A stretch of 64,000 nucleotides of DNA, taken from the NCBI GenBank assembly GCA_030247855.1, contig JAPDRN010000026.1:281210-345209 (forward strand). Direction: 5' to 3'. Under the pieces are notes generated by a model. The model had not been told where the DNA came from and did no database searches. It saw only the letters and a program-made list of their open reading frames with translations. A program made the translations under genes and the position numbers. Of this stretch, positions 19,382 through 30,257 are shown one piece after another. Position 1 is the first letter of the stretch. Each line of letters starts with the position of its first letter. This DNA comes from Knufia peltigerae (Eukaryota > Ascomycota > Eurotiomycetes > Chaetothyriales > Trichomeriaceae).

Positions 19382-21328
19382 ATGTGGCTTTCTTCCAGGT
19401 CACCGAAACGATCCGCTAACTCTTCTCCTTCTTCACCACGTCGAACCTCCGCCAATACCTCTCAGACAACATCGACGTCCCCCGGGTCTACGCTCGCCGA
19501 AGTACTGCGCAAGAACCCCTTCCGTGCCGGCTCTCGAGAGTCACTCCCTCGTCAGGATGAAGACGACCCTTCCATCGCCCTAAATCGTGACTTGGCCGTC
19601 CTCGCCGACTTCTTCCCCGATGTCAAGCTCGAAGTGCTCCGCGAATTGCTCGTCCGTTTTGACGGGGACAGTAGGTTGCCGATATGCACGGAGCAAATGA
19701 TCAAGTATAAAGTGGAGTGGACCAGAGGACGAATGAATATCCCACCGAGAACGTCTGAGGATTCCATCTCCGTTGAAGAACAGTTCAGGTCGAGGGACTA
19801 TGTGGACGCCGTCAAATTGACGCTAGGGCGCGAGTTCAGCGGCTTGAGCAGAAGTGCCATCGACGCGGTTCTGGCCGAGGTCAACTGCTCTTATACACTG
19901 GCACGGCCGACACTACAAGCGATCGCGAGCAGGTCATGGCGGAATACATTTGCAAGTCTGTTCAAGAAGAAAAAGCCTCAGAACGAGGCCCCGTCGATTT
20001 TGCTAGAAAGAGCAAAAACGGCCACGAGCCCGGCGAAGTTGTTAAGCACTGGGAGTCAAGAGCTTGACCAAGAACTTTCCGCTCTATTCACAGGCGGCGT
20101 GCAGGCGGCTGAGAAGACCCATCAGCAGACTATCGACCTCGAACTTGCGCAGGCGCTTAATCTGAAAGAGGCCGAGGAGGCTGGTGCCATCTATGAATGC
20201 CAGGTCTGCTACAACGATGTTCCTTTCGAGGACGTCTCGGCGTGCACAGATTCCGGCCATACTATCTGTCTCGATTGTGTTCGAAGAACTCTCCATGAAG
20301 CGATCTTTGGACAAGGCTGGGCTAAATCGGTCGAAGTGGAGCGAGGCACGCTAAAGTGTCTAGCAACTGACTCATGTGACGGTTATATCCCTCAGGAACT
20401 TGTTGAGCGAGCCATTCTACGCGGGAAATCCGGCAAGGAAACCTGGACCAGGTTTGAAGATCGTCTGATCGAAGACAATTTACAAAAGTCAGCTTTGCCC
20501 ATCATCCGCTGTCCTTTCTGTTCCTACGCCGAAGCCATGCAGGTCTACGACCGCAACTCTGCTGCGGACCTGACGTGGCACTTCCGCAGACCCACGGGGA
20601 TCAACATCTTTGTCTTTATCATGCTCCTCGAGCTCATGCCCTCCATCATCTGCATTGTCCTCCCCTTCTTAATCATATTTCCGTGCTACTTCCTCGCGCT
20701 GTTCTACACCGCCTTGGGGCACGCTGCGTCTAGGAGACGTACTTCACGGTTCATATGTCGACGACCGTCCTGTTCACGGAAATCGTGTTTGAAATGTCTC
20801 AAACCCTGGCACGATCCGCACGTGTGCCACGAACCGTTGATCCTCTCTCTGCGGAAGACGGTCGAGGCCGCCCGCACCGCGGCGGTGAAGCGGACCTGCC
20901 CCCGTTGCGGGACGAGCTTCGTCAAGTCCTCCGGCTGCAACAAGTTGACGTGCGTGTGCGGGTACAGCATGTGCTACCTGTGTCGGAAGAACATTGGCAA
21001 GTCGGGGGACAACACGGAAGGGGGTGAGGGTTACCGGCATTTCTGCGAGCACTTCCGCCCGACGCCGGGCATGAAGTGCAGCGAGTGTGACAAGTGCGAT
21101 CTGTACCGGGCCGAGGACGAGGACGCGCAGGTCAAGAGCGCCGGCGAGGAGGCGGAGCGGCAGTGGAGAGAAAGGGAGGGCATGGTCGGAGTCAGGGGTC
21201 TCGAGGACGCCGTCGGCAACGTCGCAGGCGAAGACACGATCTGGCGACGCTTCTGGGACGGGAGGTGGACGATCCAAGGCGCCGTCGACGCCGCGGTCGA
21301 GCAATGTGTTTTCGTCGATATCGAATGA
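19382..21328 (+). CDS. RBR E3 ubiquitin ligase, RNF216/TRIAD3-like, with membrane segment
   Basis: Single exon, 648 aa from the ATG at 19382. Order: Ser-rich N-terminus; helical region (about 60-260); RING1 (CQVCYNDVPFEDVSAC...CLDC, about 273-299); IBR (about 377-482); RING2 (CPRCGTSF...CNKLTC, about 506-535) with the likely catalytic Cys near 524. GYRHFCEHFR and the following Cys-rich tail resemble the C-terminus of RNF216. Unusually, a 36-residue very hydrophobic stretch (about 408-443, probably two helices) interrupts the IBR. RBR ligases take ubiquitin from an E2 onto the RING2 Cys, then pass it to a substrate. The insert suggests work at a membrane. GC rises near the 3' end, giving long antisense shadow frames. 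Confidence 0.9.
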   Translation: MWLSSRSPKRSANSSPSSPRRTSANTSQTTSTSPGSTLAEVLRKNPFRAGSRESLPRQDEDDPSIALNRDLAVLADFFPDVKLEVLRELLVRFDGDSRLPICTEQMIKYKVEWTRGRMNIPPRTSEDSISVEEQFRSRDYVDAVKLTLGREFSGLSRSAIDAVLAEVNCSYTLARPTLQAIASRSWRNTFASLFKKKKPQNEAPSILLERAKTATSPAKLLSTGSQELDQELSALFTGGVQAAEKTHQQTIDLELAQALNLKEAEEAGAIYECQVCYNDVPFEDVSACTDSGHTICLDCVRRTLHEAIFGQGWAKSVEVERGTLKCLATDSCDGYIPQELVERAILRGKSGKETWTRFEDRLIEDNLQKSALPIIRCPFCSYAEAMQVYDRNSAADLTWHFRRPTGINIFVFIMLLELMPSIICIVLPFLIIFPCYFLALFYTALGHAASRRRTSRFICRRPSCSRKSCLKCLKPWHDPHVCHEPLILSLRKTVEAARTAAVKRTCPRCGTSFVKSSGCNKLTCVCGYSMCYLCRKNIGKSGDNTEGGEGYRHFCEHFRPTPGMKCSECDKCDLYRAEDEDAQVKSAGEEAERQWREREGMVGVRGLEDAVGNVAGEDTIWRRFWDGRWTIQGAVDAAVEQCVFVDIE

Positions 21329-21971
21329 ACCTCTGAGCGTTTTGCAAGCAAACAAATGAGGCGCGCTTTGGCAAAGGATGTGTGTTTGTGTGGTGTGTTT
21401 TTATGTTGGTGGTTTCCAAAAATGACGGCAAAGGTGATAGTAGACATGGGATAGGAACTGGAACCCTTTTGATACCCAGGTGGCAAGTTTGCTTTAGTAC
21501 GGATGAAGAAGAAAAAAATGCATTATGAGCCGTTTGATTGGTCATACACACTGCGCCTTCCCCTTCCATCCTTCCAACATTTGGGTATGTCAATCCGTGG
21601 AAATAACGAGGCCGTCAGAGACAGGCATCTGCCTCAACCAAGGTCGACGAATGATGGCACCAGTGTGATCGAAAGCACGCCGTCAAAACAAAGAGCAAGG
21701 TCAAGGTCACGATCATTCTTGATTGATCTCACTTCTTCCATCTCAGTTTTTCATCTCGAAATATGGATCTCGAAGTCAAGACGGTAGAAAAACTCCCACT
21801 GACGACTTATCCGAGTCTCAACAAAACAGAGCGTGTCTTCGCTTTCCCTGCTGTAGACTTGGAGCCATGAGTATCAGTGTCGCATTCTCATTTCATGACG
21901 AGCACTGTCTTCTCCCTGCACCAGATGTCATGGCAACGTTGAAACACCAGTCTATCCAATATTTAAACACA
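21329..21971. other. Intergenic, 643 bp
   Basis: Gap between convergent genes (RBR and BTB). It should hold both 3' UTRs. I see no exon or RNA gene. Confidence 0.4.
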
Positions 21972-22900
21972 TCAGTATGGCATGAGCCAGCCCGAGCATA
22001 GCGGACACTTCATTGTGATGGAGTGTACGTCGTCCTGCGTGGATACCTTCAGGCTCATCCGCTTCATTGGAATCAGATGCTTACAACCTCTCAAGTGCAG
22101 CTCGTCATTGAGGTCGTCAACGGCTCTCGTGATGCTCATCTTCCGCTTATTGACCTCCACCGAGACAGCCCAAAGGTGGGGATTGTACTCTTCAACGACA
22201 GCTGCCGTCTTTTCTCGCCGAGCAAGGAGACCACAATTCTCAATGCACAAGCAAGTGACTTGGAATCTGAGATCCTTGTCATCTTCCCTTGTAGACTCGT
22301 AAACGACGCGCAAGGGCTCTTCAAATCCATCCATCCCGTAGACAAGTTTAGCGTGATCTATGAATCGCCTGCATGCAACCTGCTTCAGATCTTCGAAATC
22401 TAGCATGTCGGCACACTGGTACATCAGGGCATTCACATTCAAAGCAGTCCTTAGGCCGCCCGCTTGGATATCTCCGTTCTCGCCCCGGTAGCCGTCCTCT
22501 TCGTATGTATCGGACCTCGTATCCTCAGTGTCCTTCAGGTCCTTCATGTCCTTCGTGTCGTCACCGACAAATCTCATGTAGAAAGTTGGGAGATGGTAAG
22601 AGTTGTAATCTCTGGAGTACATAAAAAGGATGACCCGAGCCATGATGTCTGGCTTTATCTCCGGAAACGTGATTCTCCCACTTTCGGCCTCCTGAATCAA
22701 GATCAGTAGAGGACATCAAAAAGTTGTCGATAGTGGCACACTTGGAAAAGACCTCCACAAGCTTTATCCAACATAACGGAATGGGTGCATACTATGATCC
22801 GGTGGACTTTGAACTCGACATTTTGACATTGGATGATGAAGTCAGTGTACTTTCCAGCAATGAGAAATCCAAGGTACGCGTTATTCGAGCTTGTAGCCAT
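21972..22900 (-). CDS. BTB/POZ domain protein
   Basis: Two exons, 22900-22742 and 22691-21972 (50-nt intron), giving 292 aa. The N-terminus has the BTB start pattern (GKYTDFIIQCQNVEFKVHR, then VCTHSVMLDKAC), followed by FPEIKPDIMARVILFMYSRDY. An acidic Asp/Glu/Lys-rich insert at about 100-135 splits the BTB fold before the helical part (ALMYQCADMLDFEDLK). The C-terminal CPLCSGW has a lone CxxC pair. Fungal BTB proteins of this type are common; they may act as Cul3 adaptors or dimerisation modules, and the exact role is unknown. Confidence 0.85.
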
Positions 22901-23014
22901 GGTTCTCGCGCGTTGAGTCCACGTATTCGAGTTATGATCACAATAACGAGGAATTCCAACAATAACTTGGTTTGAACGAAATAGTTAGGACTGGCAGTGT
23001 GGTGATCTTGGCGA

Positions 23015-24384
23015 TTACTCTTCACAGGACAATCCAGGGACATCACTGCCGTGTCCGTCGTCTGCTGCTTCCGAGGGCGGTGTGGGCATTGCTCCTTCTG
23101 GTGAAGCAACAGGCAGTTTGGGCGACTGAGGCACGTGAGTTATTGTCGTCGACAACCGATTCACGAAACCAGGATCAGGTGATGGCCAGGTATAATCGAC
23201 CCATGGCTGGCTAATCACTGTGCGTATTCCTTTTGCAAGGACACGAATGTTCTGTCGCCGCCATAGGGACCATTCATGATCAGTGACAGCGTCTGAAGGG
23301 GTGATGGTTCCCGGTTCAGCATCAAGATCGTCCGCAAGGCCATCGAGGACACTTCTCCAGATTCGCATTGTCTCGTCGAGTTCCTCAATCTTGCTGACTC
23401 CCATGACAGACACTCCAAGCTTTTCGTTGGGGAGGCTGAGTACGTGACCATAGGTCGCCTCATTGCCGCCGAGTGGGTCTCCTAGAGCTCCCACTTTGGC
23501 ACCTTCACGCAGCCAATTTTCGAGTGCAAAACGAACTGCGACCACTTCGAGCTTCTCACCCTGAGAATCCGCCCATTTGGCAGCATCAATGCAAGCTTGA
23601 CGAAGACCATCTGGGGCAGGATGCCAGTTACCCATGGCTCCCAAAGGGGTCCCGTTCCTTCTCAGCAAACCCATGCCGAGAGGGCTGGCATTCGGCACAA
23701 TGTCGACACCAGCGTTGACAAGTCGCTGGAGTCCCTCGGTGAGGAGACGAGTGTTTTGCAGAGTGAAGTTGGCATATGACTGGACGATATCAAGAGGCTC
23801 CCCGGTCTCGCGGAGGATCATTTCGGCCAGCTCACAAAGGACATGCACAGGATATCCCGAAATGCCGACGTATTTGAGAGTGCCCTCTTCGTCTCGGATG
23901 CGCCGAAGCTCGCGGACTGCACCAAGGACCTCCCGTGGTGAGACAAACTCACAGTCATGGCAGTATACAACATCAAGATAAGAGGTTTTCAATCGCATAC
24001 AACTGCGCTGTACACTCTTCCGTACCCATTCCGGCGAATAGTCGAAGGCATCTGAGGCGACACGGCCGACTTTGGTGAGAATGAAAAAACTCTCTCGTGG
24101 ATAGTATTTCCGAACTAGATCAGTGTCGAGAGCGGCCCCGAGGATTTCTTCGGCTGGGCCATAGTATGGAGAAGTGTCGAAAGCACGCACTCCCAGAGCA
24201 AGAGCCTTCTGGACCAGGGGTGTTGGCCCTAGGGCATAAGGGTCGAGATTATACTCCAAAGAATGTCAGTCAAAACACAGTCTTGGTGTTATCGGCTTAT
24301 CAATCGTACCTGATAGTTAAAAGTGGCGGTTCCGAAGATCAACGGGGGCAGCGACTCCGAGAGCGGCGACTGTGGCCTAGGCAT
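23015..24384 (-). CDS. ARA2: D-arabinose dehydrogenase-like aldo-keto reductase
   Basis: Two exons, 24384-24310 and 24253-23015 (56-nt intron), giving 437 aa. Exon 1 gives MPRPQSPLSESLPPLIFGTA, and splicing restores FNYQYNLDPYAL. Aldo-keto reductase features: Asp in RAFDTSPYYGPAE with catalytic Tyr, Lys in LTKVG and His in YCHD. LDIVQSYANFTLQNTRLL and NASPLGMGLL are typical of yeast Ara2-type NAD-dependent D-arabinose dehydrogenase, which makes the lactone precursor of erythroascorbate. A Pro/Ser-rich tail of about 50 residues extends beyond the fold. The symbol is by family resemblance. Confidence 0.9.
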
Positions 24385-25881
24385 GGTTTATCAGTCCCTC
24401 ACGTTGCGCGTTGGGGTTTCCAGGCTGTGAGAAGGAGTCAACAAGGAAAAGGAAAATGAAACAGACAGAAGAGAACACTCTATGAGATATACATATTTCT
24501 CTTGGTGTTGGCGGACAAACCATTCAACAATTAATGGGTCAACCGCCTTTTTTTTTGGTCCTCGGGCGATTGCGAAATGCCGGTGGGGCGTACCTGAGCA
24601 CAAACCGCCAGCCAATACAACCAAGGGAACGGAAGCTAGGGAGAAGCAGGATAAGAGTTGCATTGGCCTAGAACTTCATAGTTTTCTACGGAGTACAGAA
24701 GGTTGGATAGGAGGTGGGAGATGGAGGAAGCGGAACTTCGACAGATCCGATGCACTGTACTAGAATTGTCAGACCAGTACGTGGACGGTTACACAAGAGA
24801 TGGTAGAGATAATGCAGCCTCGACGCCGATGGAGAAGGAGAATCGAGGGAGGCGCCACCAAGATCCATGACGCTCTCACATTGGTTGACGATCTGGTCTT
24901 TCTTTGCATGCATGATACATACATATACAGTACATGCCGCTAATATCTACGCTTTTTCGGTACCACATGTCGCCATATCACCATTAATCTACCTGATGTA
25001 GGTACTCGAGGATTGGGGTCGGTAAATGTCAAGACTTCAATCTCTAGGTACGTAGACAATTTGTCAAGTTCAAAAGCAGAAATACAGCAGATGTGAAGTA
25101 GAGAGCACCTGATATTGACAATCACTAAATGATGTTCCTTGCTCTCGACTTGCATGAGCGACATGCCGACACCAACTTCCTGATCACCTGAGGACACAGA
25201 CAGAAGTGATTTCGGTTTCTTTGGCCGTATGATCTTTCGATTGTACTTGATATATGACTTCTGATTGTGTGGTCAGGCCGGATTACCAATTTCCTTTCAC
25301 CCTGAGTATCTGAGATAGATAATATAACTGATCTTAGGAGCGAGGGAGATTGACCATGAGAAGAGAGTACAAACCCTTACTCTTTCAGCAATTCTCCCAG
25401 CATATTGCCCACAATGAGGCAGGTATTCGCGGGGCTTGAAACTTTCGTGCCCTCATGATGCGTCTTTAGAGACCCTCGGATACCATCTCCTTTTAGTCCA
25501 TCCCTTATACATCGCATGTATGGGACCGAAACGGCTGTAATCGAGCGCCTGAAGGATACGCATACCCGCAATTCCGTCCCATTAGGCCTTCTTCTGTCAC
25601 AAACTCTCGGGCCTCAGTCTGCACAATCAACCTCGCATCTGCTTGGTCCAAGAAACCAATCACCCAAGTGTTTCTGCCAATTGGGTCGCTTGTAGAATGA
25701 TCCTTGTAATCGATTTTTAATTGTACAATTCTTGAAAATAATGTGTCCAGCCCAACGCCATGCGCTATGCAAATATGTCAAGGATGAGTAGAGGAGTAGA
25801 TTCAGTGGTCGGTCGAAATCGAGTTGGTGATCGGCGCAGAGGTATGTGGTCACCGTCCTTGTTGACGGTTAGCACAGGACA
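24385..25881. other. Gene-poor interval, 1.5 kb
   Basis: No gene I can support. A 90-codon minus frame at 24391-24663 begins with a signal-peptide-like stretch but has no other support and overlaps the promoter of the aldo-keto reductase gene. The rest has only short, chance-like frames. Confidence 0.4.
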
Positions 25882-26365
25882 TCATTCTCTGTACATTTTG
25901 GGCTTCCAACCTTCTTTGATCTCTTTTTCCATTTGCGCTTTCCGTTCGGCTGATCGCGCCTCAGCCTCTATCCGTTCTCTCGCTCGTAAAACTTTGCTCT
26001 GGATGTAAAAGGATCCACCGCCACCACCTTTCTTCGGTTCATTCAAATCATATAACTTTTTGAAGCGCTCCATCACTTGTTCCATATTCATGCGACCGCC
26101 TTGGGGAGGTTTGACATTGAGAATCTTACAAGCTTCATCCAGAGTCATTCCGGATGAAGCTGCAGTATTCAGTGCGCCGGGATCGTTCTTTGAAGCAGCT
26201 CTAGCATACTGAGAGGAGGCCTGGGCTTGTTTATAGGCTTCTGCAAAGGCTCTCCCGAAGACTCGGCCGCCCGTAAGGACAATCTGGGCGATAATTCGAT
26301 GCGCCTGTGCCGAGTTAGTCTTGTCAATTGAAGACCGGGGAAGTCACTAGATCTATACTCACCAT
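25882..26365 (-). CDS. PAM16: PAM16/TIM16, mitochondrial import motor J-like subunit
   Basis: The start codon ATG (26365-26363) is followed at once by a GT donor; a 58-nt intron (26305-26362) then joins it to 26304-25882. This gives M-AHRIIAQIVLTGGRVFGRA, the conserved Pam16 N-terminus, and 141 aa in all. The C-terminal J-like domain (MTLDEACKILNV, MNMEQVMERFKKLYDLN, KVLRARERIEAE) lacks the HPD motif, as expected for Pam16, which holds Pam18 at the TIM23 channel and checks its stimulation of mtHsp70. It is located in the inner membrane, matrix side. The coding exon made only of ATG means that ORF-based prediction misses the N-terminus. Confidence 0.95.
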
Positions 26366-26782
26366 CTGGGTGGCTCGAAAGAGAAGGGAAAGACTGGCTG
26401 AAGTGAACAACGAAGATGGCGACAATAGATTCAAATGCATTCATCTCGCCATGGAAGCTGCAGGAAATCTTTTGATGCGGGCGGCCATACTTCGGCTAAA
26501 CCGCGCCCATCATGTGACCCGATCTTACAGTCGAAGGGACTGCGATGACGATGTCGACAGACCGCGGCTTTCCGCAGTCCGAGAATGTCACGTCTCTGCC
26601 TGGCCCTACGCACATGCCATATGCCACATGCCTCTCTCCTTGAAGACCTACATTGTTACTTCTGCAATTCTCATCCTTCCACCACTCGTTCAGACAGACG
26701 ATGTATATTATCCTTGATCAGGCTGTCCACGCACGTCATCACCACTACTTCTCGCACCGACAGTCTGGATGATCCGTAGTGT
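26366..26782. other. Divergent promoter, PAM16 / peroxin
   Basis: 417 bp between two divergent housekeeping genes. No recognisable regulatory motif or exon. Confidence 0.35.
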
Positions 26783-28645
26783 ATGGCCGCATTTGGTACA
26801 GGACTCTTGCCCTACACCCAGCTCACTCAGACACTGACTACAAGCTCAGATACACCCTGGATGTCCTCAATGTCCAGACCAGGTCCATATGCATCTACCG
26901 CTGAACCCTCCACCACCCAGCAAACCTGGGATTCAAACCCGCCTACCTTCGCAGCGTTTTCTCCTACCACCACCTCTGGGTACTCCGCCACCTCGAAGCA
27001 ACGCTCCACCATCATAGTCCACAAGAAATCACCTCTCTTGGTAGCGACACCGCCGCAAATCACTCGAGCGTTAGCACACTCTCATCCTTTCTTGCTGCCA
27101 CTGAACAAACTTGCTGGACTACTATCATGGAGTACACCAGACCCTTGGGAGTCCTTTCTCCTCGTTGCCGCTTTCTGGGCTATTACACTTTATGGAAGTG
27201 AGATTATCCGCTTTGCGAGCCCGATAATAGTTGTGGTCGGGTTGATATTGGGAATGTATTCGAGGAGATACTCCCCTTTATCCTCCACGAGCAAGACTGG
27301 CGACAAACATGTCAAAGGCCACAAGAGAGAAGCGTCGGAAGCCAGCTCGCAACACAAGACTTTGGACGAGATCGTTGATAACCTTCAGGAGCTCACAGCC
27401 CGTTGTAACATATTACTGAATCCTTTTCTTGCCTTGACCGACTTCCTCTCTACGCAAACGACACCAACTGCTGCAACCACCCGACCCGCACTGACGACTC
27501 TTTTCATTCGAGTTCTTTTGGTCACTCCTCTATGGATCTTCCTGACCTTACCCCCTTTCTACATTCTTACGACCCGTCGAGTCATACTTACATTTGGCAC
27601 TATAATCTTAACATGGCACTCCAAGCCAGCAAGGGTAGCACGGGTAATCCTCTGGCGCTCTGTGTTTTTACGGAAGACTGCAGCATTCATCACAGGACTT
27701 CAATTCGATACCTCTGCTCCATCAAAAGACGACTCATTGCTGCGGTCTATTGTTGGGGCCAGGTCAAAATCTCAAGCTGGCTTAGCATCAGAAGCTGCCA
27801 CCAAAAAGAGACCAGACTCATCAGGCGTTCGTTTCACATTCATTCTATACGAAAACCAGCGACGATGGATCGGTCTTGGCTGGACGACCTCACTGTTCGC
27901 TTATGAGCGTGGTCCGTGGACGGATGAACACCTCAACCCAGCACCATCGAAAGACGAGTTTGAACTGCCGGAGGTGGACGGCGGACACTCGAGGTGGCGG
28001 TGGGTTGAGGGATCTGAATGGAGGATCGAACATGGTGATAGCAAGCAGCATAAGAGGGCTACCAGTCAAACTAAGACTGGTTCAGCAGGAAATGCCAGCA
28101 AAGACACGGTCGAAGACGGTGGGGGGTGGATATATTACGATAATAGATGGGAAGACGGAAGAAAAGAGGATGGTTGGGGAAGATATACCCGACGACGAAA
28201 ATGGTTCAGAGATGCCGAACTGGTAGAAGCCATACCCAGCATTGACCCTAGTCCCACGGGGACCCCGAAACGGCAGCTTTCTGATACTGAAGAGGAGAAG
28301 GTCAAGAAAGCAAAGGACTTTGCGAAAGGTATTGGTGCATCTGCCGATGCCCCTGAGAAGCCACCAATCTCTTCCGCCGATCAGGTAACTGGAGTATCAA
28401 AGGCTGGCGACGACGCTGCCAGTATTACCAAGTCCACAACAAGCAAGAAGAGTGGAGGTTGGTTCTCGAAGCGTGAGCGAAGTGATTCCAAGAGTAGTAG
28501 TGGGAAGAATACAGGGCAGCTCAGTACTAGAAGTGATCGAAGTCGTGATGGGCCGGAAGATGATGTTCACGATCGGTGGAGAGACAATACCGGAGGACAT
28601 CGAGCATTCAGCGTTCAAGAAGACATTGCCATGTCTCTTGGATAA
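26783..28645 (+). CDS. Peroxisomal membrane peroxin of the Pex23/Pex24/Pex29-32 family
   Basis: Single exon, 620 aa. Hydrophobic segments around 120-160 and 235-280 should anchor it in the membrane. A dysferlin-domain pair follows: DysFN (FTFILYENQRRWIGLGW, LFAYERGPWTD) and DysFC (GGGWIYYDNRWEDG, GWGRYTRRRKWFRDAEL). The C-terminus is Ser/Lys-rich and disordered. This architecture is that of fungal peroxins that regulate peroxisome size, number and contact with ER; which yeast orthologue it matches cannot be set from sequence alone. Divergent from PAM16. Confidence 0.92.
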   Translation: MAAFGTGLLPYTQLTQTLTTSSDTPWMSSMSRPGPYASTAEPSTTQQTWDSNPPTFAAFSPTTTSGYSATSKQRSTIIVHKKSPLLVATPPQITRALAHSHPFLLPLNKLAGLLSWSTPDPWESFLLVAAFWAITLYGSEIIRFASPIIVVVGLILGMYSRRYSPLSSTSKTGDKHVKGHKREASEASSQHKTLDEIVDNLQELTARCNILLNPFLALTDFLSTQTTPTAATTRPALTTLFIRVLLVTPLWIFLTLPPFYILTTRRVILTFGTIILTWHSKPARVARVILWRSVFLRKTAAFITGLQFDTSAPSKDDSLLRSIVGARSKSQAGLASEAATKKRPDSSGVRFTFILYENQRRWIGLGWTTSLFAYERGPWTDEHLNPAPSKDEFELPEVDGGHSRWRWVEGSEWRIEHGDSKQHKRATSQTKTGSAGNASKDTVEDGGGWIYYDNRWEDGRKEDGWGRYTRRRKWFRDAELVEAIPSIDPSPTGTPKRQLSDTEEEKVKKAKDFAKGIGASADAPEKPPISSADQVTGVSKAGDDAASITKSTTSKKSGGWFSKRERSDSKSSSGKNTGQLSTRSDRSRDGPEDDVHDRWRDNTGGHRAFSVQEDIAMSLG

Positions 28646-29629
28646 ACAGGAGTTTAATGGTTGTGATGACGACTTTGAGCATTTGACGTATATGCAGCCG
28701 ATGAGGTCGTCACTGAGAATGTATTTTGTTCATGCTTTGATACTACTACAACCATCCAACTCCGACTCTGTGGTTCATTATGGTTGATTTGATCTTGTTA
28801 GTCCGTACCTGTCAATCATAGATCCAGACTTTTATTCTGACCTTGTGTACCATGTGTTCACGACCTGCAGTAAACTTGCAGTTGTGTTGTTCCAAGTTGG
28901 CCCAGCATTTCTCTTTTTCCCACACACAGCCTTTCAGTCTCACTCGTCAAGCAACTACGTAATTCGAGACAAGGATCCCTGCTTTTTGATCTTTCCCCCT
29001 CCTTTTCTTTCTTTTTCCTCTGTACGAACTACGAGTATGATGTCTTTTACTTGTCGATTCGACTCGATCACAGTCAAAGTGATCGTCATTGCTTTCCAGG
29101 GATGTCTGGATCACAATACTTCCTCCCCTCGTACTCGTAGCCCACACACTTCCAACCCCCCATCCTCTTGGACTCAAGCCACCCAACTGTGGCCGTGTGA
29201 AACGTGGCCAAGGGATCCCTGGATTTCCCAGACCCCCTAAACTGTTCAGATGGGTCAGATTCATTCGCTCGATGCTCTTCTGACGTCAACCTTTCTCCAT
29301 ATGAGATGCAAGCATGGGGAATTTGTGATGCCGATGATGGAATTGTCCCTTTGTTGTTCCCGCCCTCGCCTCGCAGAAAGGATCATCGGTGTCTGCCTTG
29401 CATTTTCATTGCATGGCTTGGGCTATGGTAAGTAAGGTCATGGGGGAAAGTGGCGTTGGGAACAAAACACTCGTTACAGTGTGTATGTATATATATTCTT
29501 CCTCCCATCCCGTCAACTTGTCCTAGATCCCCATTTACACCTGAACATCATCACCTGTACCAACCTTACTACGTGACATAAAATCATTACAAAAGCATAC
29601 AAGAACGATCCCCCCCCCACTGTTTAACA
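28646..29629. other. Intergenic, 984 bp
   Basis: No gene recognised. It contains an alternating TATATATA tract near 29488 and a run of C just before the next start codon, fitting the promoter and 5' UTR of the small repeat-protein gene. Confidence 0.4.
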
Positions 29630-30257
29630 ATGTCTCAAGAACAACAAAAGCAAGGTGGACAAGGTATGTCTCTGACTTATCGACTTTACCTTCCCATCTA
29701 CCTCACCGGCCCAAGTGAGGTACTCGTATACCCCTTACACGGAGTGGCATCTACATCACACAGCACTGTCTTCCTTTCCAACCCCCCCACTCTCTCCCCT
29801 TGCGTCTTTTATCTTTTTATTTTGGGATCGTGAATCAACACTCCGCTATCAATACTAATCCCAAAGGTGGCCTAGGTGGTATCCTCGGAGGTGTCACCGA
29901 TACGGTTGGAAATACCGTAGGTGGTGTTACTGTATGTCCATGACATGCTACTTCAACACTTACCCCTTTACCTCTGTACAGACAGGTACTGATGACTTTC
30001 CCTTTCTCCCAACAGGACACGGTCGGTAATACCGTCTCTGGTGTCGGTCAGGGTGTAGGTAAAACTGTCGGAGGTGCAACTGAAGGTGTACGTTCATCAT
30101 ACTCACCCCAGTAAATAGTGGCATTCGCTGACACTTGTCCGTTTTGTGTCTTGCATAGCTCGGAAATACAACAAAGGCAGTAGGTGACACCGCAAAAGGT
30201 ACGACCGATTCAATCGGTGGGAAGAAACAAACCGCCGAGAATCCATTGGGATTGTAA
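29630..30257 (+). CDS. Small Gly/Thr/Val-repeat protein, LEA-like
   Basis: Four small exons: 29630-29663, 29867-29931, 30016-30087 and 30159-30257, with introns of 203, 84 and 71 nt, giving 89 aa. No single reading frame shows it. The protein is built of an 11-residue-like repeat: GVTDTVGNTVGG, TDTVGNTVSGVGQGVGKT, TEGLGNTTKAVGDTAKG, ending GGKKQTAENPLGL. This pattern resembles late-embryogenesis-abundant or CsbD-like stress proteins with amphipathic repeats. There is no signal peptide or Cys. I cannot name the family; a role in desiccation or stress tolerance is inference. The first intron is far longer than others in the window. Confidence 0.85.

Noticed and set aside
19377..19398. 22-nt GT..AG stretch that would splice the upstream ORF in phase into the RBR frame
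   Set aside because: Far shorter than any other intron here (47 nt minimum); taken as coincidence, so the start at 19382 is kept.
20774..21355. 193-codon frame antisense to the RBR 3' half
   Set aside because: Reverse shadow of GC-rich coding DNA; no recognisable domain.
24391..24663. 90-codon minus frame with signal-peptide-like start
   Set aside because: Lies in the promoter of the aldo-keto reductase gene; no Cys pattern, homology or second support for a secreted protein.
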